Shown here in pieces: positions 17,099 to 25,444 of a stretch of 64,000 nt of DNA. The first letter of the stretch is position 1; each line of letters begins with the position of its first letter. The notes beneath the pieces were generated by a model. The model did no database searches. It saw only the letters and a program-made list of their open reading frames with translations, and was not told the origin of the DNA. A program made the translations under genes and the position numbers. Source of the stretch: Paenibacillus sp. FSL R5-0517. Lineage in GTDB: Bacteria > Bacillota > Bacilli > Paenibacillales > Paenibacillaceae. The DNA is taken from contig NZ_CP150235.1 of assembly GCF_037974355.1 (NCBI RefSeq), positions 6,696,001 to 6,760,000 on the forward strand. The letters are read 5' to 3'.

Positions 17099-18265
17099 CT
17101 AAGAGAGTAGACCCAGTTTCAGCACCCTGGCAATATTCTCGGTTGTACGCTCTACATTCTCCGGGCCTTCTCGCAATAGTCGCTCCAGATCTGCTGCCCC
17201 AGGCACAATACCAAATATGGCATCAATGCCTTCCGCGTACAGGGTGTCGATCCCTTCACCTACATAGCCTGCAAGGGCAATCACGGGTTTACCCGCTTCC
17301 TTGGCTGCCCGAGCAACACCATATGGTGTCTTACCAAATTTCGTTTGGAAGTCAATACCGCCCTCGCCCGTAAATACCACATCCGCAGCAACCAATTTTT
17401 CACTCAACTCCGTATATTCAATGACAATTTCAATGCCTTTACGTAGCACTGTCTGTGTAAAAATCAAAAGTCCCGCACCCAATCCGCCAGCCGCTCCGGC
17501 ACCTGGTATATCACGGATATCTTTGTACAGTTGCTGTTTCACCACATCTGCATAATGGGACAGGTTCGCATCCAGCTGCTCAACCATCTCTGGGGTAGCC
17601 CCCTTTTGTGGCCCAAACACCCTTGATGCCCCATGCTCCCCGCAGAGCGGATTGGTCACATCACAGGCGACAATGAATTCCACTTCCTTCAAACGCTCAT
17701 CCAGACCGGATACATCAATCTGAGCAAGTTGATTCAAAGCCCCACCACCCCGCGCAAGCGGTTGACCCTGTGCATCCAGAAACTTGGCACCCAGCGCTTC
17801 AGCCATACCAGCACCACCATCATTCGTTGCACTGCCACCAATGCCGATAATCATTTTACGGATTCCCAGATCCAGACATGCCCGAATCAACTCTCCTGTT
17901 CCATAGGTTGTCGTCCGTAGCGGGTCTCGGGCTTCCTTGGTAACCAGATGTATGCCACTGGCCGATGCCATCTCTATGGCCGCCGTTGTTCCGTCACCCA
18001 GAATGCCATACTGGGCAGTCACGGTCTGACCTAAGGGTCCACTCACCTCTTGCTGGTGAAGGACACCACCAGAGGCATCTACAAGGGACTGCACCGTGCC
18101 TTCTCCACCATCCGCCATGGGGACATGAATATATCCTGCGGTCGGATATATTTTACGCAATCCTTTTTCCATCGCGATACATACTTCTTTCGCAGTCATG
18201 CTTTCTTTAAACGAATCTGGCGCCAGAACAAACGTCATGCCTCTATTTTCTACCGTATCTCTCAT
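17099..18265 (-). CDS. glxK: Glycerate kinase (GlxK/GarK family)
   Basis: 388 residues from the ATG at 18265, which has GGAG 8 nt upstream; longer in-frame starts would add an unusual N-terminus. The protein begins with the family signature VLAPDSFKESMTAKEV and contains MADGGEGT, GIGGSATNDGGAGMAEALG and FTGEGGIDFQT, all typical of class II glycerate kinases. It phosphorylates D-glycerate with ATP (2- or 3-phosphoglycerate product depending on subgroup), feeding lower glycolysis. It lies 30 nt downstream of the GntP permease gene in the same direction, so uptake and phosphorylation are co-transcribed, with CdaR convergent. Confidence 0.93.
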   Translation of the reverse strand: MRDTVENRGMTFVLAPDSFKESMTAKEVCIAMEKGLRKIYPTAGYIHVPMADGGEGTVQSLVDASGGVLHQQEVSGPLGQTVTAQYGILGDGTTAAIEMASASGIHLVTKEARDPLRTTTYGTGELIRACLDLGIRKMIIGIGGSATNDGGAGMAEALGAKFLDAQGQPLARGGGALNQLAQIDVSGLDERLKEVEFIVACDVTNPLCGEHGASRVFGPQKGATPEMVEQLDANLSHYADVVKQQLYKDIRDIPGAGAAGGLGAGLLIFTQTVLRKGIEIVIEYTELSEKLVAADVVFTGEGGIDFQTKFGKTPYGVARAAKEAGKPVIALAGYVGEGIDTLYAEGIDAIFGIVPGAADLERLLREGPENVERTTENIARVLKLGLLS

Positions 18266-18295
18266 CTCTCTCACTCCATCCGTTAAATTCAAGAA

Positions 18296-19591
18296 TTAAA
18301 GGATAAATCCGTACAATATCGTTGCGACGATCGCCATCGTGCCACCTACAATTGCTTCATATGGAATAACGCCCATCCGCTGACGAATTGTCATCTTCAT
18401 GCTGTCAGCGGACACGTGGAAGTAATTGCCCTGTGGCAGGGAATCGATAACGGTAGCCCCGGTGTGCACCATAACAGCGGCCGCGAGCGGTGCTGTGCCC
18501 ATGTTCAGGATGGCATCACCGAAGGAACCTGTTGCCAAGATAACCCCCGTCGATGTCGAAGCCGTTGCTGCCGCCATCAGAATGCCCGCGATTGGTGCGA
18601 GGAAGGTGCCGGATATTCCGGATGCTTCGATCAGACCAACGACCTGACCCGACAGATCTGAAGCAGAGATAAGTCCTGCGATTCCGCCTGCACCTACTAG
18701 AATGAGCACAGTTGCGGTCATCTTGTTTAATCCTGAGGTTGTATATTTCACGATGTTTCTGCCTTGCCCCATCGCCAGCATACCGATGATGCCTGCAATC
18801 GGCAGGATGTACATCGCATCCACTTTGAAAGTAGACAATACATCAATGCCCGTAATAGAGCCGATGGGATTGATCATCAACAAAATGATCGCTACCAACG
18901 GAGCAACAATGGCTTTGCTCAGTGGAGGATACTTCGATGTATCTATATCGCCCTGTTCGGCTTCCTGGTCAGAAACCATAACCCCCTTGTTCTTGAGCAT
19001 TGAAGCTACAATTACAGTTACAATCAAGCCGCAGATGGCGGGAATTACGCCTGCCAGCATAACGTTGCTCAGATCAAGATCGAATCCTCGTGCTGCTGCA
19101 ATGGTATTGGGGTTCGGAGAGATAATGTTGCCCGCCTTACCTCCACCCGATAAAGCCAGCAGTAGGGCCAATTTGGATATGCCCATTTTATTACCTACAG
19201 ACAATGCAATTGGTGCCACGATCAGCACGGCTACGGGGATAAATACCCCAACCGCGGTAATGATCATCGTAGCCAGTGCCAAGGCGAGAATCGCTTTGCT
19301 TCCGCCAAATTTACGTACGATCGCCTGCGCTATCGTCTCCGCCGCTCCCGATTCCATCATGACACCTGCAAGCACCCCGGCGGCTAATACACGGAGTACC
19401 GTTCCCATAACACTTTGAGTGCCATTTACCAGTATATTTACGGTCTCATCCAGGTTCGCTCCGCCAATTAAAGCGCCTACAATTGCACCCAGAAATAAGG
19501 AATAGACCGGATTCAGTTTCCTCAAAATCAAAATGATGGCTATAGCCAGTCCTGCCAACGCGCCAATCCAGCTAATTGTTAAAGGTTCCAT
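18296..19591 (-). CDS. gntP: GntP family gluconate/glycerate permease
   Basis: 431 residues from the ATG at 19591 with GGGGGG 9 nt upstream; a start seven codons earlier is possible but less well placed. The sequence is almost wholly hydrophobic with about 12-14 membrane segments and contains GntP-family stretches such as SGGGKAGNIISPNPNTIAAARGF and ATASTSTGVILATGSFG. GntP-type carriers import gluconate, glycerate or related hydroxy acids by proton symport. Being the first gene of an operon with glycerate kinase and close to CdaR, glycerate is the likeliest substrate. A 40-nt near-perfect palindrome lies 77 nt upstream. Confidence 0.92.
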   Translation of the reverse strand: MEPLTISWIGALAGLAIAIILILRKLNPVYSLFLGAIVGALIGGANLDETVNILVNGTQSVMGTVLRVLAAGVLAGVMMESGAAETIAQAIVRKFGGSKAILALALATMIITAVGVFIPVAVLIVAPIALSVGNKMGISKLALLLALSGGGKAGNIISPNPNTIAAARGFDLDLSNVMLAGVIPAICGLIVTVIVASMLKNKGVMVSDQEAEQGDIDTSKYPPLSKAIVAPLVAIILLMINPIGSITGIDVLSTFKVDAMYILPIAGIIGMLAMGQGRNIVKYTTSGLNKMTATVLILVGAGGIAGLISASDLSGQVVGLIEASGISGTFLAPIAGILMAAATASTSTGVILATGSFGDAILNMGTAPLAAAVMVHTGATVIDSLPQGNYFHVSADSMKMTIRQRMGVIPYEAIVGGTMAIVATILYGFIL

Positions 19592-19667
19592 TATTAATTG
19601 CCCCCCATGCACTTGTTGAACACGCTTTCATTATAGTTGCTGGAGGCGATAATAAATATTGATGAAA

Positions 19668-19707
19668 GGACGAAATTCATTGTGCATATGCATAATGAAT
19701 TTCGTCC
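19668..19707. promoter_or_regulatory. 40-nt near-perfect palindrome upstream of gntP
   Basis: Arms GGACGAAATTCATT/AATGAATTTCGTCC flank an inner palindrome TGCATATGCA; only one position pair (G/T) breaks symmetry about 19687/19688. It ends about 33 nt before a minus-strand -10 candidate TATAAT (19635-19630), the position of an activator site. CdaR is the likely ligand, by inference; a cruciform or attenuator hairpin is the alternative. Confidence 0.65.
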
Positions 19708-19810
19708 CTTCAAATGATATACTGCACTTGGACGGCCGCGAATCGAATCCTTCCTCTCACCCACGGGGTTGGGGCAAAAGCTGAGCTGAACCGGATCGCT
19801 AAAGAATCTG

Positions 19811-19980
19811 AGGCGTCTTATTGAGCGGTTTGAAGCGCCCACAGAAATCTAATGAACCTGAGACACGCTATACCTGAATAAATAACCGTTTGCAGCGTAT
19901 TCATCAAGTGATTGCGGGAAATAACGTGTCTCGTGTTCCTTACATTTTCAAAAGAGGGCCGAGAGGCCAAATAAGACGTC
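19811..19980. repeat. Intergenic region with nested inverted repeats
   Basis: The outer arms CGTCTTATT (19814-19822) and AATAAGACG (19970-19978) pair perfectly, as do inner arms GAGACACG (19860-19867) and CGTGTCTC (19925-19932); a hairpin GGCC-GAGA-GGCC lies near 19957. AAATAA..(..)..GTGTTCCTTA also occurs twice about 50 nt apart. No coding potential seen. It may be a non-autonomous repeat element or an RNA. Confidence 0.5.
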
Positions 19981-20031
19981 CTGTGTTCCTTAGAAATCGG
20001 CTCTCACCACTATCTATATGAAATACACAAA

Positions 20032-20067
20032 CAGCCTGTTGCCTCGTCATCTCGTGGCAGCAGGCTG
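20032..20067 (-). terminator. Hairpin downstream of papain-like gene
   Basis: A 12-position stem with one mismatch (CAGCCTGnTGCC/GGCAnCAGGCTG). On the minus strand it is followed by TTTGTGTATTTC, a weak T-tract. Confidence 0.5.
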
Positions 20068-20112
20068 GTTTATGGTTGAACTCCTTGGCAAGCATCGGCA
20101 CACGCACCTACC

Positions 20113-20667
20113 CTATTCCTGCTCTGCATTCCCCAACGTATACTCACTCAATTTCCCTTCATAGACCATTTGCAATCGTTCACTCTGGCGAAAATCATCC
20201 GGTGTCACGAGCGCAGGCAGCTTGTTCCATAACTTGATGCCTGAACGCTGTAGAATCTCGGCTACAAATTGGGAACAGAAGTAGGAGTTGCTGAACTCCA
20301 CCGGCTCCTTGAGCGTAATGCCAATCACGCCGAGCAGATTGTACATATATTTCTGGCGACTGCGGATGAAAATGTGCAGCACACGTTTCATCTTTTCCAC
20401 TTCACGATCCGTCACCTGAAGCTCATATATGACACATGTGGTATTGGGATACTTGCTGTATGTACCTGTCTGAATATCTTCCTTCACAAACCCGCCGTTC
20501 AGCGGATTACTCGGATGCTTGCGACCGAAGCTGTACAGTTCGGATAATTCCTTGTCAAATGCGATTGATGCGTGATTATACGGCGCTCGGGTATAGCTCT
20601 GAATAACCTTGGTAAACAACGTTCCTGTATTCGTAAGCAAAATATAGATGGAGCGTTCATCTGTCAT
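20113..20667 (-). CDS. YiiX/YaeF-like permuted papain-fold hydrolase
   Basis: 184 residues from the ATG at 20667, about 10 nt after AAGGGG; a start seven codons earlier is less likely. The family order of a circularly permuted NlpC/P60 (papain-like) amidase is visible: histidine first in PYNHASIAFD (H32), then YSFGRK, then the cysteine in NSYFCSQFVAEIL (C131). Members of this family hydrolyse amide or thioester bonds in lipids or peptides, and substrates are often unknown. No signal peptide or membrane segment is seen, so it is probably cytoplasmic. It is divergent from the CdsA-like gene, about 100 nt away. Confidence 0.78.
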   Translation of the reverse strand: MTDERSIYILLTNTGTLFTKVIQSYTRAPYNHASIAFDKELSELYSFGRKHPSNPLNGGFVKEDIQTGTYSKYPNTTCVIYELQVTDREVEKMKRVLHIFIRSRQKYMYNLLGVIGITLKEPVEFSNSYFCSQFVAEILQRSGIKLWNKLPALVTPDDFRQSERLQMVYEGKLSEYTLGNAEQE

Positions 20668-20763
20668 AGCAAAATTTCCCCTTATCAAGTTGGCACTATT
20701 CCTTCATAATAACATAGGTGCCCTATAATGGAATCTTACTTTGAATAAGCAGGTGATCGGTAC

Positions 20764-21681
20764 GTGAGCAGCTCACTCTTTACTCTAACGTTAATCTTCA
20801 CAGCTTTACTTGTGATACATATCGTCTACAAAGTGATTGCGAAGCTTCAACCAAGCAAAGACTATTCAGGCATCGGCCAAAAAATCAAAACCTGGTGGGG
20901 CATGTTCGTGATCTTCTGCCTCGCTACCCTTTTCAACCCCATCGTGTCCCTGATCTCCCTCATGGTATTGGCATTCTTCTCACTCAAAGAATACTTCTCC
21001 ATGATTCGCAGTACACGCAAAGCCGACCGCAGGCTGTTCCTATGGGCGTATCTGGCGATTCCGGTTCAGTTCTATTGGATCTACATTGGATGGTATGGCA
21101 TGTTTATCGTGTTTATTCCACTATATGTGTTCCTGGTGCTTCCCTTGCCGCGCCTGATCAACAAAGGTACGGTCGGATTCCTGCGCAGTGTCAGCTCCAC
21201 ACAATGGGGATTGATGCTGATGGTCTTCGGGCTGAGCCACCTGGCCTATTTCCCGTTCGCCACACCGGAGTATGGGTCCAAGCTGGTACTGTTCCTGGTC
21301 GTGTTAACACAGCTTAACGATGTGGTGCATTATCTGGTCTCTCTCTATCTGGGCAAACGAAAAGTGGTACCTACCGCCAATCCGTTTGTCACCTGGGAGG
21401 GGTTCGCATGTGCGTTCATTGTAACGACAGCTACGTCTTATTTCATCCATCCCTACCTGACACCATTCGATTGGAAATTCTCGCTGTTCATCGGGGTGCT
21501 GATCAGTTTGGCCGGATTCTTCGGCAGTCTCACCGTGTCTGTACTGAAGCGCGATCTGTTAATCGGGGATGACAACAAGTTTGATTCGCTCAAAAAAAGC
21601 TACCTGAGCCGGGTCGACAGCCTGACCTACACCTCTCCGGTAATGTTCCACGTGGTCCGTTATTTCTTTGACTTTATGTAG
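20764..21681 (+). CDS. CdsA-like membrane cytidylyltransferase family protein
   Basis: 305 residues, GTG start with AGGTGA upstream. About eight transmembrane segments are visible. Near the C-terminus, GSLTVSVLKRDLLIGDD followed by SLSRVDSL-type residues matches the position of the phosphatidate cytidylyltransferase signature (S-x-x-K-R ... D-R-x-D), but it is divergent: the canonical K-D and H-G-G residues are replaced. It may activate phosphatidate (CDP-diacylglycerol synthesis), as a second and specialised CdsA, or have lost that reaction. Directly after the stop comes copy 2 of the dispersed repeat. Confidence 0.75.
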   Translation: MSSSLFTLTLIFTALLVIHIVYKVIAKLQPSKDYSGIGQKIKTWWGMFVIFCLATLFNPIVSLISLMVLAFFSLKEYFSMIRSTRKADRRLFLWAYLAIPVQFYWIYIGWYGMFIVFIPLYVFLVLPLPRLINKGTVGFLRSVSSTQWGLMLMVFGLSHLAYFPFATPEYGSKLVLFLVVLTQLNDVVHYLVSLYLGKRKVVPTANPFVTWEGFACAFIVTTATSYFIHPYLTPFDWKFSLFIGVLISLAGFFGSLTVSVLKRDLLIGDDNKFDSLKKSYLSRVDSLTYTSPVMFHVVRYFFDFM

Positions 21682-21691
21682 CAACTATATA

Positions 21692-21912
21692 AAATGAACT
21701 AAAAAGTAATTTTACACTTGCCACTCCGATGACAGAACAACCTTCAGATCGCTGTTATCCCCCGATTTTTTAATTATTTTTATAAAGGTGAAAATCAGGG
21801 GATAAAGGCGAAGTTTATGCTTCCGAAGCACCTTTCCTTTAGAAAGCTTCTAGCTCCGCTTCTTCTGGTTATTTCTGTCCTCTACGTTCTTGTGTAAATC
21901 TTTAGTTCATTC
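21692..21912. repeat. Dispersed structured repeat, copy 2
   Basis: Homologous to 3652-3877. Terminal inverted repeats are clearer here: AATGAACTAAA near 21692 pairs with TTTAGTTCATT near 21901-21911, and TTTACAC with GTGTAAA just inside. It keeps the GACAGAA/TTCTGTC stem and the TTATCCCCCGATTTT/AAAATCAGGGGATAA stem. It starts about 10 nt after the CdsA-like stop codon. Confidence 0.75.
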
Positions 21913-21962
21913 TTTACAGATATAGCAACAGACAGATCGGTGACCTTGTAATCATACATGTC

Positions 21963-21990
21963 AAAAAAAGCAGCCGAATGGGCTGCTTTT
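21963..21990. terminator. Bidirectional terminator
   Basis: Stem AAAAGCAGCC/GGCTGCTTTT with a short loop; seven T residues on the minus side serve the lipoprotein gene. Confidence 0.85.
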
Positions 21991-22032
21991 CCTGTTCAAC
22001 AAGCTCCAGACTGAGCCTGCATGATGTATGTG

Positions 22033-22611
22033 CTATTTCAACGTAATTTCCTTCTCGGCCATGATTTCGCTCCCCTCATCATTGGTGAAGACAAATGTGG
22101 CTTTGCCACGCTCACCCTTCATCTCATCCGAGTAGATAAATCCGGAGAATTGTCCATTCCCGCTAAAGTAAAACCCCTCTTCGCCATTTCCACCATGTTC
22201 GATGGCTTCCTGTAGCGAATTCACAATGGTTACCGTATTAGACGTCCATCGCATCTCCGTTAGTGTATAGCCCTTCGGTACTTGTTTAATGCCAAAATCA
22301 AAACTGTTGCCCTCGGTCGGTTTCTCCGACTGGTCAATGACGATATCAATCTGCTCAGACGGTTCAGTGGATTCCGATTGAGCCGCAGGCTTGCCCTCAT
22401 CACCACTCGCACTTCCTTGATCACTGTTATTCTTCGCATCCGCATTTGGCACAGAGCTCTCTCCAGCTTCCTCTATGGGTTGCTTCGATTGTGGATAGGC
22501 GTGTTCCTGAACGGATTCGTTATTATTTTTGGCACCACAGGCACTAACGACTAGTGAAATACAGAGCACAGACATGCAAAGTACAGATTTCTTTATATTC
22601 ATGGTCATCAT
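22033..22611 (-). CDS. Putative lipoprotein of unknown function
   Basis: 192 residues; the first ATG at 22611 has GGGAG 6 nt upstream, and an ATG one codon later is equally possible. The N-terminus is a lipoprotein signal with lipobox VVSAC (cysteine at about 25). Residues 26-90 are low-complexity and rich in Ser, Glu, Asn and Gln, a flexible tether; the C-terminal about 100 residues look like a compact beta-rich domain (IDIVIDQSEKPTEGNSFDFG, GNGEEGFYFSGNGQFSGFIY). I do not recognise the family. It would be anchored on the outer side of the membrane. It is a single-gene unit with a terminator at 21963-21990. Confidence 0.75.
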   Translation of the reverse strand: MMTMNIKKSVLCMSVLCISLVVSACGAKNNNESVQEHAYPQSKQPIEEAGESSVPNADAKNNSDQGSASGDEGKPAAQSESTEPSEQIDIVIDQSEKPTEGNSFDFGIKQVPKGYTLTEMRWTSNTVTIVNSLQEAIEHGGNGEEGFYFSGNGQFSGFIYSDEMKGERGKATFVFTNDEGSEIMAEKEITLK

Positions 22612-22787
22612 CTCATTCTCCCTTCATTCATCTACAGCACATACATCTAGCACACCACTTATTAATCACTACACCATATCGTCCCTCATGAAGCTCCATT
22701 ATATGTAAATGATTCATAAATTCAGTATGTGACAGCATTTCAATGAATAAAAAAGAGCTTTGTTCATGACATCATGCACAGATGATT

Positions 22788-23165
22788 CTATCGATCAAAC
22801 CCCGGCAAAACTAACACTTCTCCAATCCGGATGGCGTTATGCTCAAGTTTGTTCACTTTCTTAATGGCTTCTACATACACACGCGTGTCCATCTGCTGAG
22901 GTTTATGTGCCACAGAGATGCCCCACAGCGTATCGCCCGGAGATACAACGATCCGGTCCCCCGATAACACTTGCTCATCTCCGGCAAACACGGTGAATAC
23001 AGCACTGCACCCTATGATTATAATTAGAGTTATGGTGGCGATCTTCAATAGCCGGGTTGGTGTCTTCACACGCTGCAAGAATTGCTCTTTAATATGCAAG
23101 GTGCGAGAATCAGACGTTTTGGTATAAACGGATTCATATATGCTTTTGTACGTAGAATATTTCAT
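22788..23165 (-). CDS. LysM-domain membrane protein (YneA-like layout)
   Basis: 125 residues from the ATG at 23165, with GGAGG 9 nt upstream; a longer reading frame start at 23210 lacks a site. The layout is a cytoplasmic N-terminus, one membrane segment (about 42-60) and an extracellular LysM module (VVSPGDTLWGISVAHKP ... IRIGEVLVLPG) that binds peptidoglycan. This layout matches the SOS-induced division inhibitor YneA, but no LexA gene or LexA box is seen nearby, so the role is open. Its promoter region carries the tandem-repeat arrangement shared with the two SLH genes, which ties it to cell-envelope regulation. Confidence 0.82.
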   Translation of the reverse strand: MKYSTYKSIYESVYTKTSDSRTLHIKEQFLQRVKTPTRLLKIATITLIIIIGCSAVFTVFAGDEQVLSGDRIVVSPGDTLWGISVAHKPQQMDTRVYVEAIKKVNKLEHNAIRIGEVLVLPGFDR

Positions 23166-23308
23166 TCTAGTCGACCTCCAAAATTTCATTCCGTTAATCT
23201 TTAATTTCATGTTTACCTATGTGTTTTTCCTATAACAATGAACAAGATACAATTATGTTTTTCGACACCTAGGTATCTTTGCCTAAGTCGATTCACGATG
23301 ATAGGTCT

Positions 23309-23341
23309 ATACTACCAGTTCACTCTAAACAAATTCTGAAC
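23309..23341 (-). promoter_or_regulatory. Promoter with tandem GTTCAGA/GTTTAGA repeats (LysM gene)
   Basis: Minus strand: GTTCAGA (23341-23335), GTTTAGA (23330-23324), 9 nt, then -10 candidate TAGTAT (23314-23309), about 145 nt before the LysM start codon. Spacing is identical to the SLH promoters. The rest of the 300-bp divergent region contains a TATAAT (about 23426) that may serve ada. Confidence 0.65.
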
Positions 23342-23471
23342 AACCAAATTTCATCGGGATATTCAATGCAATCTTTCCAATATTCATGCCTGATTTTCGG
23401 CGATGCATGCTGTAACGCTTTTCTATAATAGGTTATAGATAAAGATTCTAATGAGGTAAGGACGTGCCCCC

Positions 23472-24533
23472 ATGATTTCTGCTGATCTGAAGGAACAATA
23501 TTACGAGGCGCTTGTGGCCAAGGATTCGGAATACGAGGGTTTATTCTATGTAGGGGTCCGAACCACAGGTGTGTTCTGTCGTCCCACATGCCCTGCACGA
23601 AAACCAAAATTCGAAAACTGCGAATTCTATGAGACGGCTCAGCAGGCACTTCTGGCCTCTTATCGCCCTTGCCAGCGCTGCCGCCCGCTCTCTCATCCCA
23701 ACCAAGTCTCCGATGTGGTTCGCCTATTAGTTGAAGCTGTGGAGAGAAATCCGGAGAAACGCTGGAAAGGACAGGACTTCAAGGCACTCTCCATCGATGA
23801 ATCTACGGCACGCCGACAGTTCAAGAAGCGGTTTGGCATGACCTTTGTCGAATATGCCCGCGCCCGACGCATGGGGCTTGCCCTGAAGAATATTCGTTCT
23901 GGACGCACCGTGATTGATAGTCAATTATCTACCGGATACGAGTCAAGCAGCGGCTTCCGCGATGCCTTTTCACGGATCATGAGTGCTGCTCCCACTCAAG
24001 TTCATGAAGGGCAAGTTCTAAAAGCGTCCTGGATTGACACCCGCCTTGGTCCGATGATGGCTATTGCAGATGATGAGGCCCTATATTTACTGGAATTTGT
24101 GGATCGTAGAGGCCTGGAACGCGAAGTTGAGCGCCTGCGCAAACGGACCAAATCAGCTATCGTACCTGGTACTACGGTTCCCATACAGTCCATTGAGCGT
24201 GAACTAAACGAGTACTTTCAAGGAAAAAGGACAGCATTCGACACTCCGTTGTTCTGTTTAGGAACACTATTTCAAAAACAGGTATGGGAACAGCTAATGG
24301 CCATTCCGGCAGGTGAAACGAGGTCATATCAGGAAATTGCCAATGCACTCGGTAAACCGACTGCTTGCCGAGCCGTAGCACAGGCGAATGGGGCTAATCA
24401 GCTTGCCATTGTGATCCCATGTCACCGTGTAATCAATGCCAGTGGTGAACTAGGCGGATACGGCGGGGGATTAACTCGCAAGAACTGGCTTTTGACGCAT
24501 GAGAAACAACAGGAACAGGGTAGCTGCGAATAA
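23472..24533 (+). CDS. ada: Bifunctional Ada: methyl-phosphotriester/O6-methylguanine methyltransferase and activator
   Basis: 353 residues, the length of E. coli Ada. The N-terminal zinc domain has C36, C40, C67 and C70 in FCRPTCPARKP and RPCQRCRP; C36 should accept the methyl group from phosphotriesters. An AraC-type helix-turn-helix follows (about 75-170, EYARARRMGLAL), then the methyltransferase domain with active-site PCHRV (C317). All functional cysteines are present, so it should both repair alkylated DNA and activate the adaptive response. In B. subtilis these functions are split into AdaA and AdaB; here they are fused. The downstream PEP mutase-like gene starts 74 nt later. Confidence 0.95.
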   Translation: MISADLKEQYYEALVAKDSEYEGLFYVGVRTTGVFCRPTCPARKPKFENCEFYETAQQALLASYRPCQRCRPLSHPNQVSDVVRLLVEAVERNPEKRWKGQDFKALSIDESTARRQFKKRFGMTFVEYARARRMGLALKNIRSGRTVIDSQLSTGYESSSGFRDAFSRIMSAAPTQVHEGQVLKASWIDTRLGPMMAIADDEALYLLEFVDRRGLEREVERLRKRTKSAIVPGTTVPIQSIERELNEYFQGKRTAFDTPLFCLGTLFQKQVWEQLMAIPAGETRSYQEIANALGKPTACRAVAQANGANQLAIVIPCHRVINASGELGGYGGGLTRKNWLLTHEKQQEQGSCE

Positions 24534-24606
24534 CGAAAATGAAGCAATAAAGTACGCATCAAATACTAAAGGAATACATGATATAACAAAGGAGAGTCAT
24601 CCTAAT

Positions 24607-25392
24607 ATGAGGATCTTAGAAGAGAAGGCAGCGTTGTTCCAACAATACCATGTGAAAGGAAAACCACTAGTTCTGGTCAATGTGTGGGATGCCGGAAGTG
24701 CACAAGCCATTCAATCCGCTGGCGCAACGGCCATTGCGACCGGAAGCTGGTCCGTTGCTGCGGCCCATGGTGAGCAAGATGGCCAAGCCATGCCATTCCA
24801 TCTGGTACTTGCCAATCTCGCACGGATTACAGCGAGCGTGGATCTGCCTGTAACGATTGATATAGAGGGAGGGTATGGGAGGTTGGTGTCAGAAGTGAAG
24901 CAAAATGTCCTGCAAGTCATCGATCATGGTGCTGTAGGAATTAACATTGAAGATCAACTTCCCGCTGGGTTGGGATTGTACACTGTGGAGGAGCAATGCC
25001 CGAGACTGTCCGCCGCCCGGGAAGCTGCCGAGCAAGCAGGCATACCTTTGTTCATTAACGCCCGCACAGATATTTTTCTGCAACATGCACCGGAACACCA
25101 TAACCATTCCCTGCTGGAGGAAACACTCATGCGTTCGAACCGTTATGCAGATGCAGGGGCCAGCGGTCTGTTCGTACCCGGTTTACAGGATCACCAGTTG
25201 ATTCAAGAATTGTGTGAGCGTTCACCGCTGCCAATTAACATCATGGTTACGTCTCCTGAGCCTTCACCCAAACAACTTGCCACATTGGGTGTAGCACGCG
25301 TAAGCTATGGGCCTTATCCTTACCTGCAAGCTATGGAACACCTGAAAGAACTGGGGCGAAGTATTTTGCTGAGTAGTTCCGAATCGTCATAA
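24607..25392 (+). CDS. Isocitrate lyase/PEP mutase family protein
   Basis: 261 residues from the ATG at 24607 (AAAGGAG 12 nt upstream, rather far); a longer frame starting inside ada is unlikely. The TIM-barrel family features are visible: NVWDAGSAQAIQSAGATAIATGSWS near the N-terminus, DIEGGYG for metal binding (D/E pair), GINIEDQ and FINARTDIFL. The active-site loop cysteine of true isocitrate lyases (KKCGH) is absent, as in the oxaloacetate decarboxylase/phosphonopyruvate hydrolase-like subgroup. The substrate is probably a 2-oxo or phosphonate carboxylic acid; not determined. It may be co-transcribed with ada. Confidence 0.85.
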   Translation: MRILEEKAALFQQYHVKGKPLVLVNVWDAGSAQAIQSAGATAIATGSWSVAAAHGEQDGQAMPFHLVLANLARITASVDLPVTIDIEGGYGRLVSEVKQNVLQVIDHGAVGINIEDQLPAGLGLYTVEEQCPRLSAAREAAEQAGIPLFINARTDIFLQHAPEHHNHSLLEETLMRSNRYADAGASGLFVPGLQDHQLIQELCERSPLPINIMVTSPEPSPKQLATLGVARVSYGPYPYLQAMEHLKELGRSILLSSSESS

Positions 25393-25444
25393 GCGATCAC
25401 CTATGGTATAATCACCCCTACCCAACATTAACTAGGAGGCAATT

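Noticed and set aside
21645..21660. TGTTCCACGTGGTCCG as a second parS site
   Set aside because: Only one half matches parS; the other half differs and it lies inside a coding region.
23165..23300. LexA box expected for a YneA-like gene
   Set aside because: No GAAC-N4-GTTC-like site was found; the LysM gene is therefore not called yneA.
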